NCBI GenBank assembly: GCA_020072565.1
Contig: JAIQGI010000026.1
Span: 17,046 to 81,045, forward strand
From: Terriglobia bacterium
Lineage (GTDB): Bacteria; Acidobacteriota; UBA6911
Direction: 5' to 3'
Length of the DNA: 64,000 bases
The notes under the pieces: generated by a model
What the model was told of the DNA's origin: nothing
What the model saw: only the letters and a program-made list of their open reading frames with translations
The model's database searches: none
Shown here: positions 55,868 to 64,000 of the stretch, piece after piece
Layout: each line of letters begins with the position of its first letter
Position numbering within the stretch: position 1 is the stretch's first letter
Translations under genes and position numbers: made by a program

Positions 55868-57919
55868 TCAACGGCCCGTTTCCTTTACCAGAGAATCAAT
55901 CCAGACTCTAAAAGTCTTTTCCACGCCTTGCCTGAAACCCGTGTTGAAGTAACGTACGACGCCATCCCTGTCAATCACGAATGTCGCGGGAATGCCAACC
56001 ACTCCGTAGGCATCCCTCAGCCGTTTCGCCTGGTTCGCAGCAGGCAGAATGATTGCGGAAGCAGGCTTCCTCTTCGCATAGATGTGAACAAGGTAATCAT
56101 CTTCGTCCAGACTGACCATAAGCACCGCTACGCCTTTATCCTTGTACTCGTCTTGAATCTTCTGAAGGTGCGGATACTCCGCGCCGCACGGCACTCACCA
56201 CGTGGCCCAGAAGTTCAGTACGATTATCTTTCCGTGAAAATCGGAAAGGCTCATCTTCTTTCCGGAGATGGAACCGAGCCTGAAGCCCGGCGCAGTCTTG
56301 CCTTCCAGAGCACTTAGCTTTCCCGCCTGGATGGCCGAATCGCGGAGCGAGGCCTTGCGGCGCTCGGCTGACGAATTGAGAAAGCTATCCAGGGGTATTG
56401 ATTTCTCCATGTTGCCGTATATGCGTTCCAACGCAGCCCGCGCTTCTGCTTTCTTGCCTCCATCAAAGGACCAGGCGACTGCCAGCATCTTTATCGCCTC
56501 CTCTGTCCTATTCAGCTTGCTGTAAATCACCCCAAGTTCAAATGCGGCGGATTCAGTCTCCGTCAACTGAAGGGATTCCGTCAGGGGCGCCACAGCCTGG
56601 GCGGTCAAGCTTCTGGCCAGGAATAACCGTCCCTGTGTATAGAGGAGCTCTGAAAGGGCACTTTTCTCAACTCCCGAGATCCCGTCGGTGCTCTGGACAT
56701 CTCGAGTTGGGGCGAGGGCCTTTCGAGCTACCTCGATGGCCTGAGCAACGTAATCCTGGGCAACGTCGAGCTTGATATTCCGGTCTATATAGGCTTTAGC
56801 CAATCCGCTTTGGAGCGAGCTGAGTCGAGAACCGAGTCCGGCTTTCGCCATCAGGTTGTACAGGCGCTCCGCATTCTCCAGGTCTCCCGAGCGCAAGGAA
56901 ATCGTAGCTTCGGTGGGGTAGAGGCCGTACAGTTTGAAATTCTCCTCATCCGTTTCCCGCTCGATCTTCTTGAGGGCCTCGAGCTGGGTCTTGGGATCTC
57001 GGAAGAGACTCATGGCCTCACGGAAATGATCCACAAAGGGACCTGAGTAATCGATCTTCTCTCCGGCTGGCGTGAGGACGATCCAATGGTTCCCCGGCTT
57101 CTGCTCGAGTGACTGAATCGTTTTTCCGAGCCGGTTCACCTCCTGATCCTCGAACACAAGCTGGTATCCCTGCAAGGCCACGGATAAGGCCTGGGCGTCC
57201 CCGGGATACCTGGCTTCGAGGTTCCTCACATCCCGCAGCAATTCGGCTTGAGTCTTTTCCGATCCCCTGGTGAGCCGCAGCTTGGCTTTCCACAGAACCG
57301 TGCAGGCTTCATAAGATTCCGCATCCAGCTCCAGCGTCCGTTGGGCCTCAGCTCGGGCAGAGGCGAATCTCTGCGCTTCAAGCAATCGCGTTGCGAGGGC
57401 AAGGTGCAGCGCCGCGCTGCTGCCTGCTCGTTTCCGTGCTTTTTCAAAGAGCTCACCTGCCTTCGCCCGGTCCTGATTCTGCAGGGACGCCGAACCGAGC
57501 TCCAGGAGCGCCCAGGCGAATCCCGGGTCAATGCTCAGAGCTTTTCGGTATTCGCCTTCTCCATCCTTGATTCGGCCCGCCCTCGCATAAGCCTTGCCCA
57601 TACAATAATGGAACGTAGCGCTCCCGGGATGCGCCTGGAGATAGGCTTGATATTCGGCAATGATGTCGGCAGGCTGATTTCGGGGATTCGCGATGTAATC
57701 ATTGTGGGCTTCCACGAATTCCGGCGAAAACCGCATGGCGGCCTTCAGTTCCGCCAATGCCTTATCCCATTCGCTCCTCCTGATGAAATCTCGCGCCGAA
57801 AAGTAATGCCTCCTGGCTTCTGACAGTTGGCTGGATGATTGCTGGAGCGATGCGGGCATCAGGATGGCGGCTGCAAGCAGCAAGAGGAATATAGGCAAAA
57901 GTGTCCTACCTATTTTCAT
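55868..57919 (-). CDS. TPR-TlpA-like thioredoxin selenoprotein candidate (Sec575)
   Basis: One frame of 683 residues broken only by TGA at 56195-56197. A signal peptide (LLPIFLLLLAAAILMP) starts at the ATG at 57919, with AGGAGG 4 nt before it. TPR-like helical repeats (about 35-490) follow. The C-terminal thioredoxin-like domain reads LSDFHGKIIVLNFWATW-[TGA]-VPCGAEYPHLQ, so TGA is at the first position of the WCxxC active site; the second Cys remains. The domain continues normally (VLMVSLDEDDYLVHIYAK, GIPATFVIDRDG with cis-Pro). A SECIS-like hairpin follows at 56167-56185. I infer UxxC redoxin activity in the periplasm. A nonsense mutation is less likely because it would hit just this codon. 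Confidence 0.87.
56167..56185 (-). promoter_or_regulatory. Putative bacterial SECIS hairpin (TPR-redoxin gene)
   Basis: On the minus strand, GG-C-GCGG and CCGC-A-CC pair around the loop AGUAU. The loop starts 17 nt after the UGA, with G in the second position, fitting the bacterial SECIS rule. An alternative 6-bp pairing (GTGCGG / CCGCAC) exists. Confidence 0.65.
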
Positions 57920-58055
57920 AAATCCTCCTGATTACATGACGTCCTCGTACCTCTCCTGGCATTTTGCCCCATTTTGCCCGATCTTCAGTGCCAACGTCTT
58001 GTGATGACAGGGAATACAGCCTGAAATCAACTCACCCAATTTTCGGCGCGCCTCA

Positions 58056-59396
58056 TCACTTCTTCTCCCGAACCAGGTTGGACAGATCAAGGGAACCTTG
58101 CCTCACACGCACGTTCAGGTCTGATCGCCCCTTGATGGAAGCCTTGATTGTGCTGTATTTGCCCGGTCTCAGTTTGTCAGGATCGATCGCCCAGCCCAGC
58201 AGGTAGTAGCGTGATACCTCCGCCAATGTCGTAATCAAGGCAGTATCCAGCGCATTCGTGTTTTTCAGGAACTTGCCGCCCGTGTCTGCAGCGAGTGCGT
58301 TGAGAGCATCCATTGGCGCTGCAGCCTCGTTGGAGCCACTGCGTGCTGACAATCCGGCGAAATCGGGCCTCTTCGCATCCGAAAGACCGACCACAAGGCC
58401 GCGTGTGTCCAGCGTGTACACCACAATCCCTGCATGAGCTGCAGCCGTGGTCAATTCGCCTATCCTGGCAACGATATCGCCTCGCTGAGTTTGGAGGACA
58501 AATCCGTCGGACAGGAAGAACACTATTTTACGTCCCGGCAATGCTTCCGCTGATCGCAAGAGGTTGCGAAGGCTCACGAGCGACTTCTCGCCAAGACTCG
58601 CAGACCATTCGGCCAAGGCGGCTGCCCGTTTCATCGTAGTTGCGATCGCGTCATTGATTTCCCTCTCTCCGAGAAGGCTCCTATCCAAATCTACGGGTCT
58701 CCGCACGATCGCTGAAACAAAATAGGAGAGCACGCGCCGGTCATTCTGCTCCAACAAATGCGCTTGATTCTCTGTCATGGGGGGATATTGGAGGTCTTCC
58801 GCGCCGGAACTCCTGTAGTTGAGCTTTTCCAGCGAAGCCAGCAAAGCAGCCTTATCGTTCGAAAGAACTTGAGCGGAGCCAAGCTGACCCGAAGCGGTTA
58901 GCACCGCAACCTTGTCGTTTGGTCCCATGGAGGTGTTGAGCAGGCCTACTAATGCCGACCGGGAGCGGATGGTGCTATCGGCTGACAAATGCAAGTCATC
59001 GACAAAGAATAGAAGAGTGCGGCCCGGATTGGGATTGCTGGCAACCGACCGTGGTGTCACAGAAGCTGGCATGTCTGTTTCCTTAGTCCAGGTCTCTTCG
59101 TCATGGCGACTCCCGGCGGAGATCATCTCGAAGAACTCGATCGGCTGAACCTTGCCATCAAGGCGTAATTCGAACTGTTCCTTCTTGAGGTCCGGGACGA
59201 AATGTCCCTGCTTGTCGAAGACCATAACGTCGGTCTGTACCACTCCGACATTGACTCGAATGGTTCCGGCTTGTGGCGGCTTTTGGGGCTTGCTGAGTTT
59301 CTGAGCCTGCGCATGGACAAGCAATGAAGCCACGAATGAGAAAATCACAATCGCGAATGCCCCACAGGTTTTTGGAGAAAATCCTAGGCTCCCCAT
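58056..59396 (-). CDS. Secreted VWFA-related protein (copy 2)
   Basis: A 446-residue paralogue of copy 1 with the same layout: signal FAIVIFSFVASLLVHAQAQ, VGVVQTDVMVFDKQGHFVPD, ISAGSRHDEE, FVDDLHLSADST, RKIVFFLSDGFVLQTQ and YYLLGWAIDPDKL. The two appear to share well over half of their residues, so they arose by duplication. AAGGAG lies 7 nt before the ATG at 59396. It is the first gene of the operon with the Sec-redoxin and copy 1. The operon ends next to a mobile region. Confidence 0.88.
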   Translation of the reverse strand: MGSLGFSPKTCGAFAIVIFSFVASLLVHAQAQKLSKPQKPPQAGTIRVNVGVVQTDVMVFDKQGHFVPDLKKEQFELRLDGKVQPIEFFEMISAGSRHDEETWTKETDMPASVTPRSVASNPNPGRTLLFFVDDLHLSADSTIRSRSALVGLLNTSMGPNDKVAVLTASGQLGSAQVLSNDKAALLASLEKLNYRSSGAEDLQYPPMTENQAHLLEQNDRRVLSYFVSAIVRRPVDLDRSLLGEREINDAIATTMKRAAALAEWSASLGEKSLVSLRNLLRSAEALPGRKIVFFLSDGFVLQTQRGDIVARIGELTTAAAHAGIVVYTLDTRGLVVGLSDAKRPDFAGLSARSGSNEAAAPMDALNALAADTGGKFLKNTNALDTALITTLAEVSRYYLLGWAIDPDKLRPGKYSTIKASIKGRSDLNVRVRQGSLDLSNLVREKK

Positions 59397-59471
59397 TAGA
59401 ATTCTCCTTTGCAGGGTATCAAAGTCAAAGCATGTGATTTTTTTCATTTTACCCCGCCCCCCGTAGCAGCG

Positions 59472-60060
59472 TCAACATACGAAACGTTCTTCCCCTATAT
59501 CGCCAGCCTGGATGAGGGTGACGATCCTATGGATGAGACCGTGTTCGTCAAGGCCAATGCGAACCTGGGGGTGTCGGTGAGCCTGGAATCCATCCGGGAA
59601 CAGGCAGAGAAGGCGAAGCAGGTCCCGTCGGCGCTGAATGCGTTTCTGCGCTATCGGATGAACGTGTGGACCGAGGCCCATTCGCAGTGGCTTGATATGG
59701 ATACCTGGGATTCCTGCGCGATGGGCCCTGACGCAGACGAACTCGAAGGACGCGAGTGTGGTTGGCATGGGCTTCGCCTCGATGGCCGCCCCGACCCTGG
59801 CGTTTGAAGGTTTGGTGCTCGGGAAAAAGATCCGGCACGGCGGCAATCCGGTCCTGCGGTGGAATCTGGCGAACGTTGCCATCAGGACCGATCCGGCCGG
59901 CAACAAGAAACCGGACAAAGCAAAGAGCACGGAACGCATCGACGGCGTCGTGGCGCTCCTGCTGGCGCTTTCACGGGCAATCGTAAGGCCCGAGCAATCT
60001 GATTTTATTTATGAAAAACGCGGCCCGATTTTCTTGGATGCGCCGCGGCGACTGTTCTAA
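59472..60060 (+). pseudogene. Phage terminase large subunit remnant
   Basis: Two fragments of a phage terminase are joined. The first (59472-59757) reads YETFFPYIASLDEGDDPMDE, VKANANLGVSVSLESIREQA, LNAFLRYRMNVWTEAHSQWL and DTWDSC, and reaches GREC. The second, in another frame (from about 59757), reads VVGMGFASMAAPTLAFEGLV, IRHGGNPVLRWNLANVAI and KAKSTERIDGVVALLLALSR. Some 200 residues of the nuclease domain and the N-terminal ATPase are missing, so it is inactive. Confidence 0.85.
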
Positions 60061-60283
60061 CAACCAGGCCCTTTACGCGAAAAAGGTCAAGGCGGTTGCC
60101 GAAGCGGCGCTGAAGCTTGCCGAATGTGCGCAGCAGGAACGCGAGTTCAGGGAATCGCTCACGGACGCGGGCGTGATGCTGATCTTTGAGACCCTGCCCT
60201 TTAACTGGGTCGGCTACACGAGGGAGCGGTACGGAAACGCGAACATCTACAACCGGCAAGCGAAGAAGGCCGGGTGCCTGTAA
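60011..60283 (+). CDS. Hypothetical protein in prophage remnant
   Basis: A 90-residue frame beginning inside the terminase tail, with a helical centre (KVKAVAEAALKLAECAQQER) and YTRERYGNANIYNRQAKKAG at the end. No ribosome site is seen and I do not recognise it. It could be a decayed piece of a larger gene. Confidence 0.3.
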   Translation: MKNAARFSWMRRGDCSNNQALYAKKVKAVAEAALKLAECAQQEREFRESLTDAGVMLIFETLPFNWVGYTRERYGNANIYNRQAKKAGCL

Positions 60284-60307
60284 AACCGATATCGAGAGGA
60301 GACAAAC

Positions 60308-60748
60308 ATGGCCAGACACGTTATTAGGGTGGACGGCGGCCGCGAATATCTGCCAAAGGAATATCGCGGAGAACCGCGGGATTATTACGCATCCAAGATT
60401 CGGCAACTGCGCGCGCGGCAACGCTCCGGCTCGCTTCAAACACCGCGGCAGTCCCTGCGCGCGCTCGAGATGGACCTGCGCATGGACATGGAGCTTGCAG
60501 GAATTCGCCCAAAGCTGCACCGCTTGTCCAACAAGAGCAGTAACGGCGGCGACTTAAAAAGGAATTGGGTTACCGGCAAGAATCTCCCCCCGATGCGCTT
60601 TGCTCCGCGCGTGGGAAATCGACACTCCCAAACTCTCGAACACCAAATGGCAGCCCGGGCAAATGTGCCCGGAGGAAGGGCGCAGTGTTCGCTCCAGCTG
60701 AGATCCGGTTGGAGCCCTGCGCCCTGTGTTCATCGGGGCAATGTTTAA
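60308..60748 (+). CDS. Hypothetical small phage-type protein
   Basis: A 146-residue basic protein with GAGGAG 7 nt upstream of the ATG, so translation is plausible. The N-terminal half (MARHVIRVDGGREYLPKEYR, ASKIRQLRARQRSGSLQ) is charged and helical; the last 60 residues look less protein-like. Not recognised. Confidence 0.45.
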   Translation: MARHVIRVDGGREYLPKEYRGEPRDYYASKIRQLRARQRSGSLQTPRQSLRALEMDLRMDMELAGIRPKLHRLSNKSSNGGDLKRNWVTGKNLPPMRFAPRVGNRHSQTLEHQMAARANVPGGRAQCSLQLRSGWSPAPCVHRGNV

Positions 60749-60868
60749 CATGGACCGACCGGAGACCTCGGGAGTTTAACCGCAGACGTGCGTCCAGCCG
60801 GCCCGATAGAATTTGCATCGGCTGCTTGCGTGAAAATCAGACGGAACAAGGGCAGACAGGAAGTGACG

Positions 60869-61965
60869 ATGGCTCGCAAAGGTGACGGTATTTACAAGCG
60901 CGGCAAAGCCTGGTGGCTGGAGTTCCGGCACCAGGGCACGCGGTTCCAGCTTTCCCTTGGACGGAACATCCCAAGAAGCGTCGCCGCCGAGATCGCGATC
61001 GCCAAGCGCTCCGCGGTGCTGAGAGGGGAAATCGGCATTAGGCAAAAGCGTCTCGATATGACGTTCGAGGACTCAAAGAAGGCCTTCCTGGAATGGTCAA
61101 GGCGAACAAACGAGCCAAGACCTACCGCTCCTATTCTCGGTCCCTCGGGCAGATGGACAAGAGTTTCGGGGGGAAGCAGCTGAGCCAGATCCACCCCTTC
61201 CTGGTCGAGAAACACAAACAGAAGCGTGTCGCCGAGAATGCCCGTGTTGCGGCGAACCGGGAGATCACCTGTCTGAAGACTCTCTACAACCGTTTGATGG
61301 ATTGGAAAAAATGCGAGGGGGAAAATCCGGCCCGACGGGTAAAGAAGTTTGAGGCGCCTGAGGGCAAGGTTCGATTTCTGACACCGGACAAGGAGAGCCG
61401 GCTGCTTGCGGCCGCGAAGGAACCACTGCGTACCATCATCCTGGTCGGCATCTACACCGGCCTTCGCATCCTGGCCGAAGCGCTCACGCTTCGGTGGGAG
61501 AACGTCGACCTGGCGAGAGGTTTTCTGACGGTGGAAGCAGCCTATGCCAAGGGCAAACAAACGGACACACTCCCGATCAACCGGATTCTGGTGGAGGCCC
61601 TGGCGCTACTGAAGGAGACGGCCACGAACGAATGGGTCTTTGTGAACCGGCTTGGCCAGCCCTACAAGGCCATCCGAACGGCCTTTGAAAACGCCTGCCG
61701 GCATGCTAAATTAGCCGACGTCACCCCACATACTCTCCGGCATACGTTCGCGAGCCGATTGGGGATGCAGGGTGCCGGGGATAGAACACTTCAGGCGCTT
61801 GGACGCTGGAAGGAACCGAAGATGATCAGGCGGTACGTTCATCTCAGCCAGGAGCACTTGAGGGAAGCCGTGGAAAAACTCGCGGAAAATTCCCCTACGA
61901 TTTTCACTACACCTGCCCGGGAAGCCGAACAGGCTGTAGCCGCTAAACTTAGTTCCGCCAGTTAG
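60869..61965 (+). pseudogene. Tyrosine recombinase (integrase) with a one-base frameshift
   Basis: The first part (MARKGDGIYKRGKAWWLEFR to AFLEWS) continues in another frame as KANKRAKTYRSYSRSLGQMD, joined near 61099 by what looks like one missing A. The catalytic domain is complete: TGLRILAEALTL with Arg, HTLRHTFASRLG, LGRWKEPKMIRRYVHLS with the nucleophile Tyr. AGGAAG precedes the ATG. The stop is 2 nt before a tRNA. The shift may be decay or a sequencing error in a short A-run. Confidence 0.85.
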
Positions 61966-61967
61966 AT

Positions 61968-62044
61968 GGGCCCATAGCTCAGTTGGTTAGAGCAGCTGAC
62001 TCATAATCAGCGGGTCGCAGGTTCAAGTCCTGCTGGGCCCACCA
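61968..62044 (+). tRNA. tRNA with CAU anticodon (Met or Ile2)
   Basis: A complete cloverleaf: acceptor GGGCCCA with TGGGCCC, D-arm GCTC-AGTTGGTTA-GAGC, anticodon arm GCTGA-CTCATAA-TCAGC, T-arm GCAGG-TTCAAGT-CCTGC, discriminator A and encoded CCA. CAU could read Met (elongator) or Ile AUA after lysidine modification. It touches the integrase stop and may be the phage attachment site. Confidence 0.95.
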
Positions 62045-62400
62045 ATAAAATCAACCACTTACAGCAAAATCAAAAAGCCACGAAATAGCGCAATCGCCAT
62101 TTTGGATCCAAATTGGATCCAAATCCGCAAACTTCGAATGTGCAGTGCCATTCTCCTATCCTGTAATCACGCCGATCTCCAGAATTCGCTGCTCATAAAA
62201 TAATGCCGAGCTGAGGTGACCTCGGCGAGGCGATGGATCGCCATCGGCATGCCCGCAGAGAAATATTCGCTCAAATCGCTTGTCGGCCAGTTGGATAAGT
62301 TGGCGGCTTTCCTGTCGCAGGAGGCTGTTTCATGGGAGCGGTCTGCCCAAATCCCGTCACATATTTCCCGGAGGAACTCCCATCCGGCCATTGCGCACTC
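62045..62400. other. 356-nt spacer between the tRNA and the IS91-like transposase
   Basis: AT-richer at its start. TTGGATCCAAAT is directly repeated (62102-62113 and 62113-62124), with the inner TTTGGATCCAAA palindromic. No supported gene. It may contain the left end of the IS element, but no exact end was recognised. Confidence 0.4.
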
Positions 62401-63993
62401 ATGCCTGCCAAACCGGATCTCATCGTTTGTGAAAGTGCTGGGGAGTATGTACCCCGCAATCCCGAAAAGACGGTTCTTTATAATGTGGTTGTTCGCTACC
62501 TGGAGACCTTCCTCGCCCGGCAACGAGAGCGAGACAAAGTGGTGCCACACTTCGTGGAACAGGAGCTTCGGGCATTCTTGGATTGCGGCGTTTTAGCCCG
62601 AGGTTTTTTGAGGGTTCACTGTGATGCCTGCGGACTGGATCGGCTTGTCCCGTATTCTTGTAAAAAACGTGGGTTCTGTCCGTCGTGCGGCGGGCGGCGC
62701 ATGGCGGACACCGCCGCGCATCTGGTGGATCGTGTTTTCCCCGAAGTGCCGGTCCGGCAATGGGTGCTTTCAGTCCCTTATGCATTGCGCTGTCGCCTTG
62801 CTTATGATTCCTCCCTTGTCAGGGATGTATTGCAGATCTTTGTACGAACGATCTTTGCTTCCATCCGCCGCAGGGCGGGCATTCCTGCCTCGAACCGCCA
62901 GGCTCGTTGCGGCGCCGTCGCCTTCATTCAGCGCTTCAGTGATGCTCTTAATCTCGATCCGCACTTCCATTTGCTGGTGCTGGATGGCCTCTATGTGATG
63001 AACGGCCAAGACGAACCGGCGTTCCGGCGTGTATCCCCGCCGACGGATAAGGAAGTTGCCCAGGTTGCAGAGCGCGTTCATCGCCGTGTCGCACGACTAA
63101 TGGAGATACGGGATTTGGGGCCGCAAGCGGATCCGGATGAAGCCGATGGTTTGCGGCGGGACCAACCGTTGCTCGCCGAACTCTACAGCGCATCGGTCGC
63201 GGGGCGCGTGGCGATGGGACGGCGCGCCGGCATGCGCATCGCGAGAGTGGGGGACGAGGTGGATCCCGAAGATGGCGCCCTGCCATCCGGCGCCTGCTGC
63301 GCAGCGGTTGCCGGCTTCAGCGTCCATGCTGGTGTCCGCGTCCCGGCACGCGACAGGCTTCGATTGGAGCGTCTCGCGAGATATGCCGGGCGTCCGCCGC
63401 TTGCAACGGAGCGGCTGTCGCTGTTGCCGGACGGCAGGCTGCTGTATCGGCTCAAGCGCTGCTGGCGCGACGGAACCACGCGCGTGATCTATGAGCCCCT
63501 GGAATTGATGGAACGGCTCGCAGCGCTTGTACATCCGCCCAGGTTCAATATCACAAGGTTCTACGGCATTTTTGCGCCTGCAGCGAGTCTCAGGCCCCGG
63601 GTGACTCCGGAGACAGAAGTGTCAAGCCCGCCACGGCATCCGGGCTGTCAATCCGCAGTTGAGGCCGAGGTGACCAATCCCGGAAAGCTTGCGGGCTTCG
63701 GCGTCGCGGACACGCACCAGGGCGACAAGGTGAAGGTCACCTACATGGGCCGCGATGGGACCAGGGAGAAGTTTGAGGCTCCGGCAACCGATCCTGGAAA
63801 GAACAAGAAAAAGCGTGGCTGTCAACCGAGGAATTACCAGTGGGCTACCCTCATGGAACGTGTGTTCGACCAATCGACCAACTGCATGTCGCGCCGGAGA
63901 GATGACTTCGCCTATCCGGATTACGCACCCCTTTCACCCCCTATTCGGACAAGAGATCGACTGCGTCGAGCGGCGGATCGGATGGGGCGATGA
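62401..63993 (+). pseudogene. IS91-family transposase, 3' end lost
   Basis: A 530-residue frame with the N-terminal zinc domain (CDACG..VPYSCKKRGFCPSCGGRR, cited as YSCKKRGFCPSCGGRR), the HxH motif NLDPHFHLLVLDG and a rolling-circle-type Tyr in the RFYGIFAPAASLRPRV segment. After ATLMERVF the normal C-terminal cysteine motif (ACPRCGG) is replaced by unrelated DQSTNCMSRRRDDFAY. The 3' end is therefore cut off by another sequence containing the ORF at 63902. Transposase is probably inactive. Confidence 0.75.
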
Positions 63994-64000
63994 CCTGCTC
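63902..64000 (+). CDS. DUF5372-type mobile-element protein (partial, runs off the window)
   Basis: Begins ATG with GGAGAG just upstream and reads MTSPIRITHPFHPLFGQEID then CVERRIGWGDDLL, the start of the small DUF5372 proteins encoded beside several IS transposases. It lies in a different frame from the end of the IS91-like gene. It suggests that a second insertion element begins at about 63.87 kb. Confidence 0.6.
   Translation, partial: MTSPIRITHPFHPLFGQEIDCVERRIGWGDDLL

Noticed and set aside
60602..60780. A frame with TGA in the prophage region (WEIDTPKLSN... then GALRPVF) considered as readthrough.
   Set aside because: No family recognised, the region is decayed, and the TGA is not at a Cys-type motif.
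60869..61965. Integrase frameshift considered as programmed.
   Set aside because: No slippery heptamer or downstream structure is evident; a one-base loss or sequence error is simpler.

Overview
The window looks like chromosomal DNA of an Acidobacteriota-like, Gram-negative-type bacterium of moderately high GC. The main clue is a pair of secreted 'VWFA-related' proteins of the kind expanded in Acidobacteriota (54468-55799 and 58056-59396). TonB/ExbD, a two-membrane secretion-type ATPase, TTG/GTG starts and many compact two- to five-gene operons fit this. Assignment is by protein family only; there is no rRNA in the window.

Layout. 0-5.7 kb: LD-carboxypeptidase, spmA-spmB, a divergent membrane pyrophosphatase and mscL. 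6.3-8 kb: tonB-exbD. 8.2-11.7 kb: an MprF-like aminoacyl-phospholipid synthase with an AcvB/VirJ-like hydrolase. 11.8-17.2 kb: histidine kinase, response regulator, TPR membrane protein and a processive GT2 glycosyltransferase. 17.2-22 kb: MobA-like transferase, small secreted protein, diguanylate cyclase, AlaX-type editing protein. 22-26 kb: hslV-hslU, a fibronectin-type lipoprotein and an FAH hydrolase. 26.2-30.3 kb: a truncated transaldolase start followed by a three-gene acyl-CoA carboxylase. 30.3-40.4 kb: folC-accD, a YyaL-like protein, queF, xseA-xseB-ispA-tlyA-nadK and maf. 40.5-49.8 kb: a redox metallophosphatase-like protein, a DUF721 protein, a large beta-propeller protein, an ExeA-like ATPase, rpsO, pnp and larB. 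50-53.6 kb: dnaG-rpoD with a strong terminator. 53.7-59.4 kb: an orphan antitoxin-like/nucleotidyltransferase pair and a VWFA / TPR-redoxin / VWFA operon. 59.4-64 kb: a decayed prophage and IS island around a tRNA(CAU).

The most notable result is two genes each interrupted by one in-frame TGA exactly where a redox cysteine is expected. One is a TPR-TlpA redoxin whose active site reads W-[TGA]-V-P-C (55868-57919, minus). The other is a secreted metallophosphatase-like protein whose motif reads P-C-G-[TGA]-(5)-G-G-x-A-R-R (40514-41530). Each TGA is followed at the right distance by a hairpin that fits a bacterial SECIS element, and the frame stays open to a natural C-terminus. I read both as selenoproteins; standard gene calling would split each into two fragments.

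Other structure: four copies of a hairpin-forming ATTTTGGATTT-type intergenic repeat, a second repeat family with CTCTGCG words, a REP-like GGGGACATTCCGA element, an hslV promoter with a perfect palindrome between -35 and -10 and an apparently leaderless start, and a promoter/start remnant of a transaldolase gene in front of the carboxylase operon.
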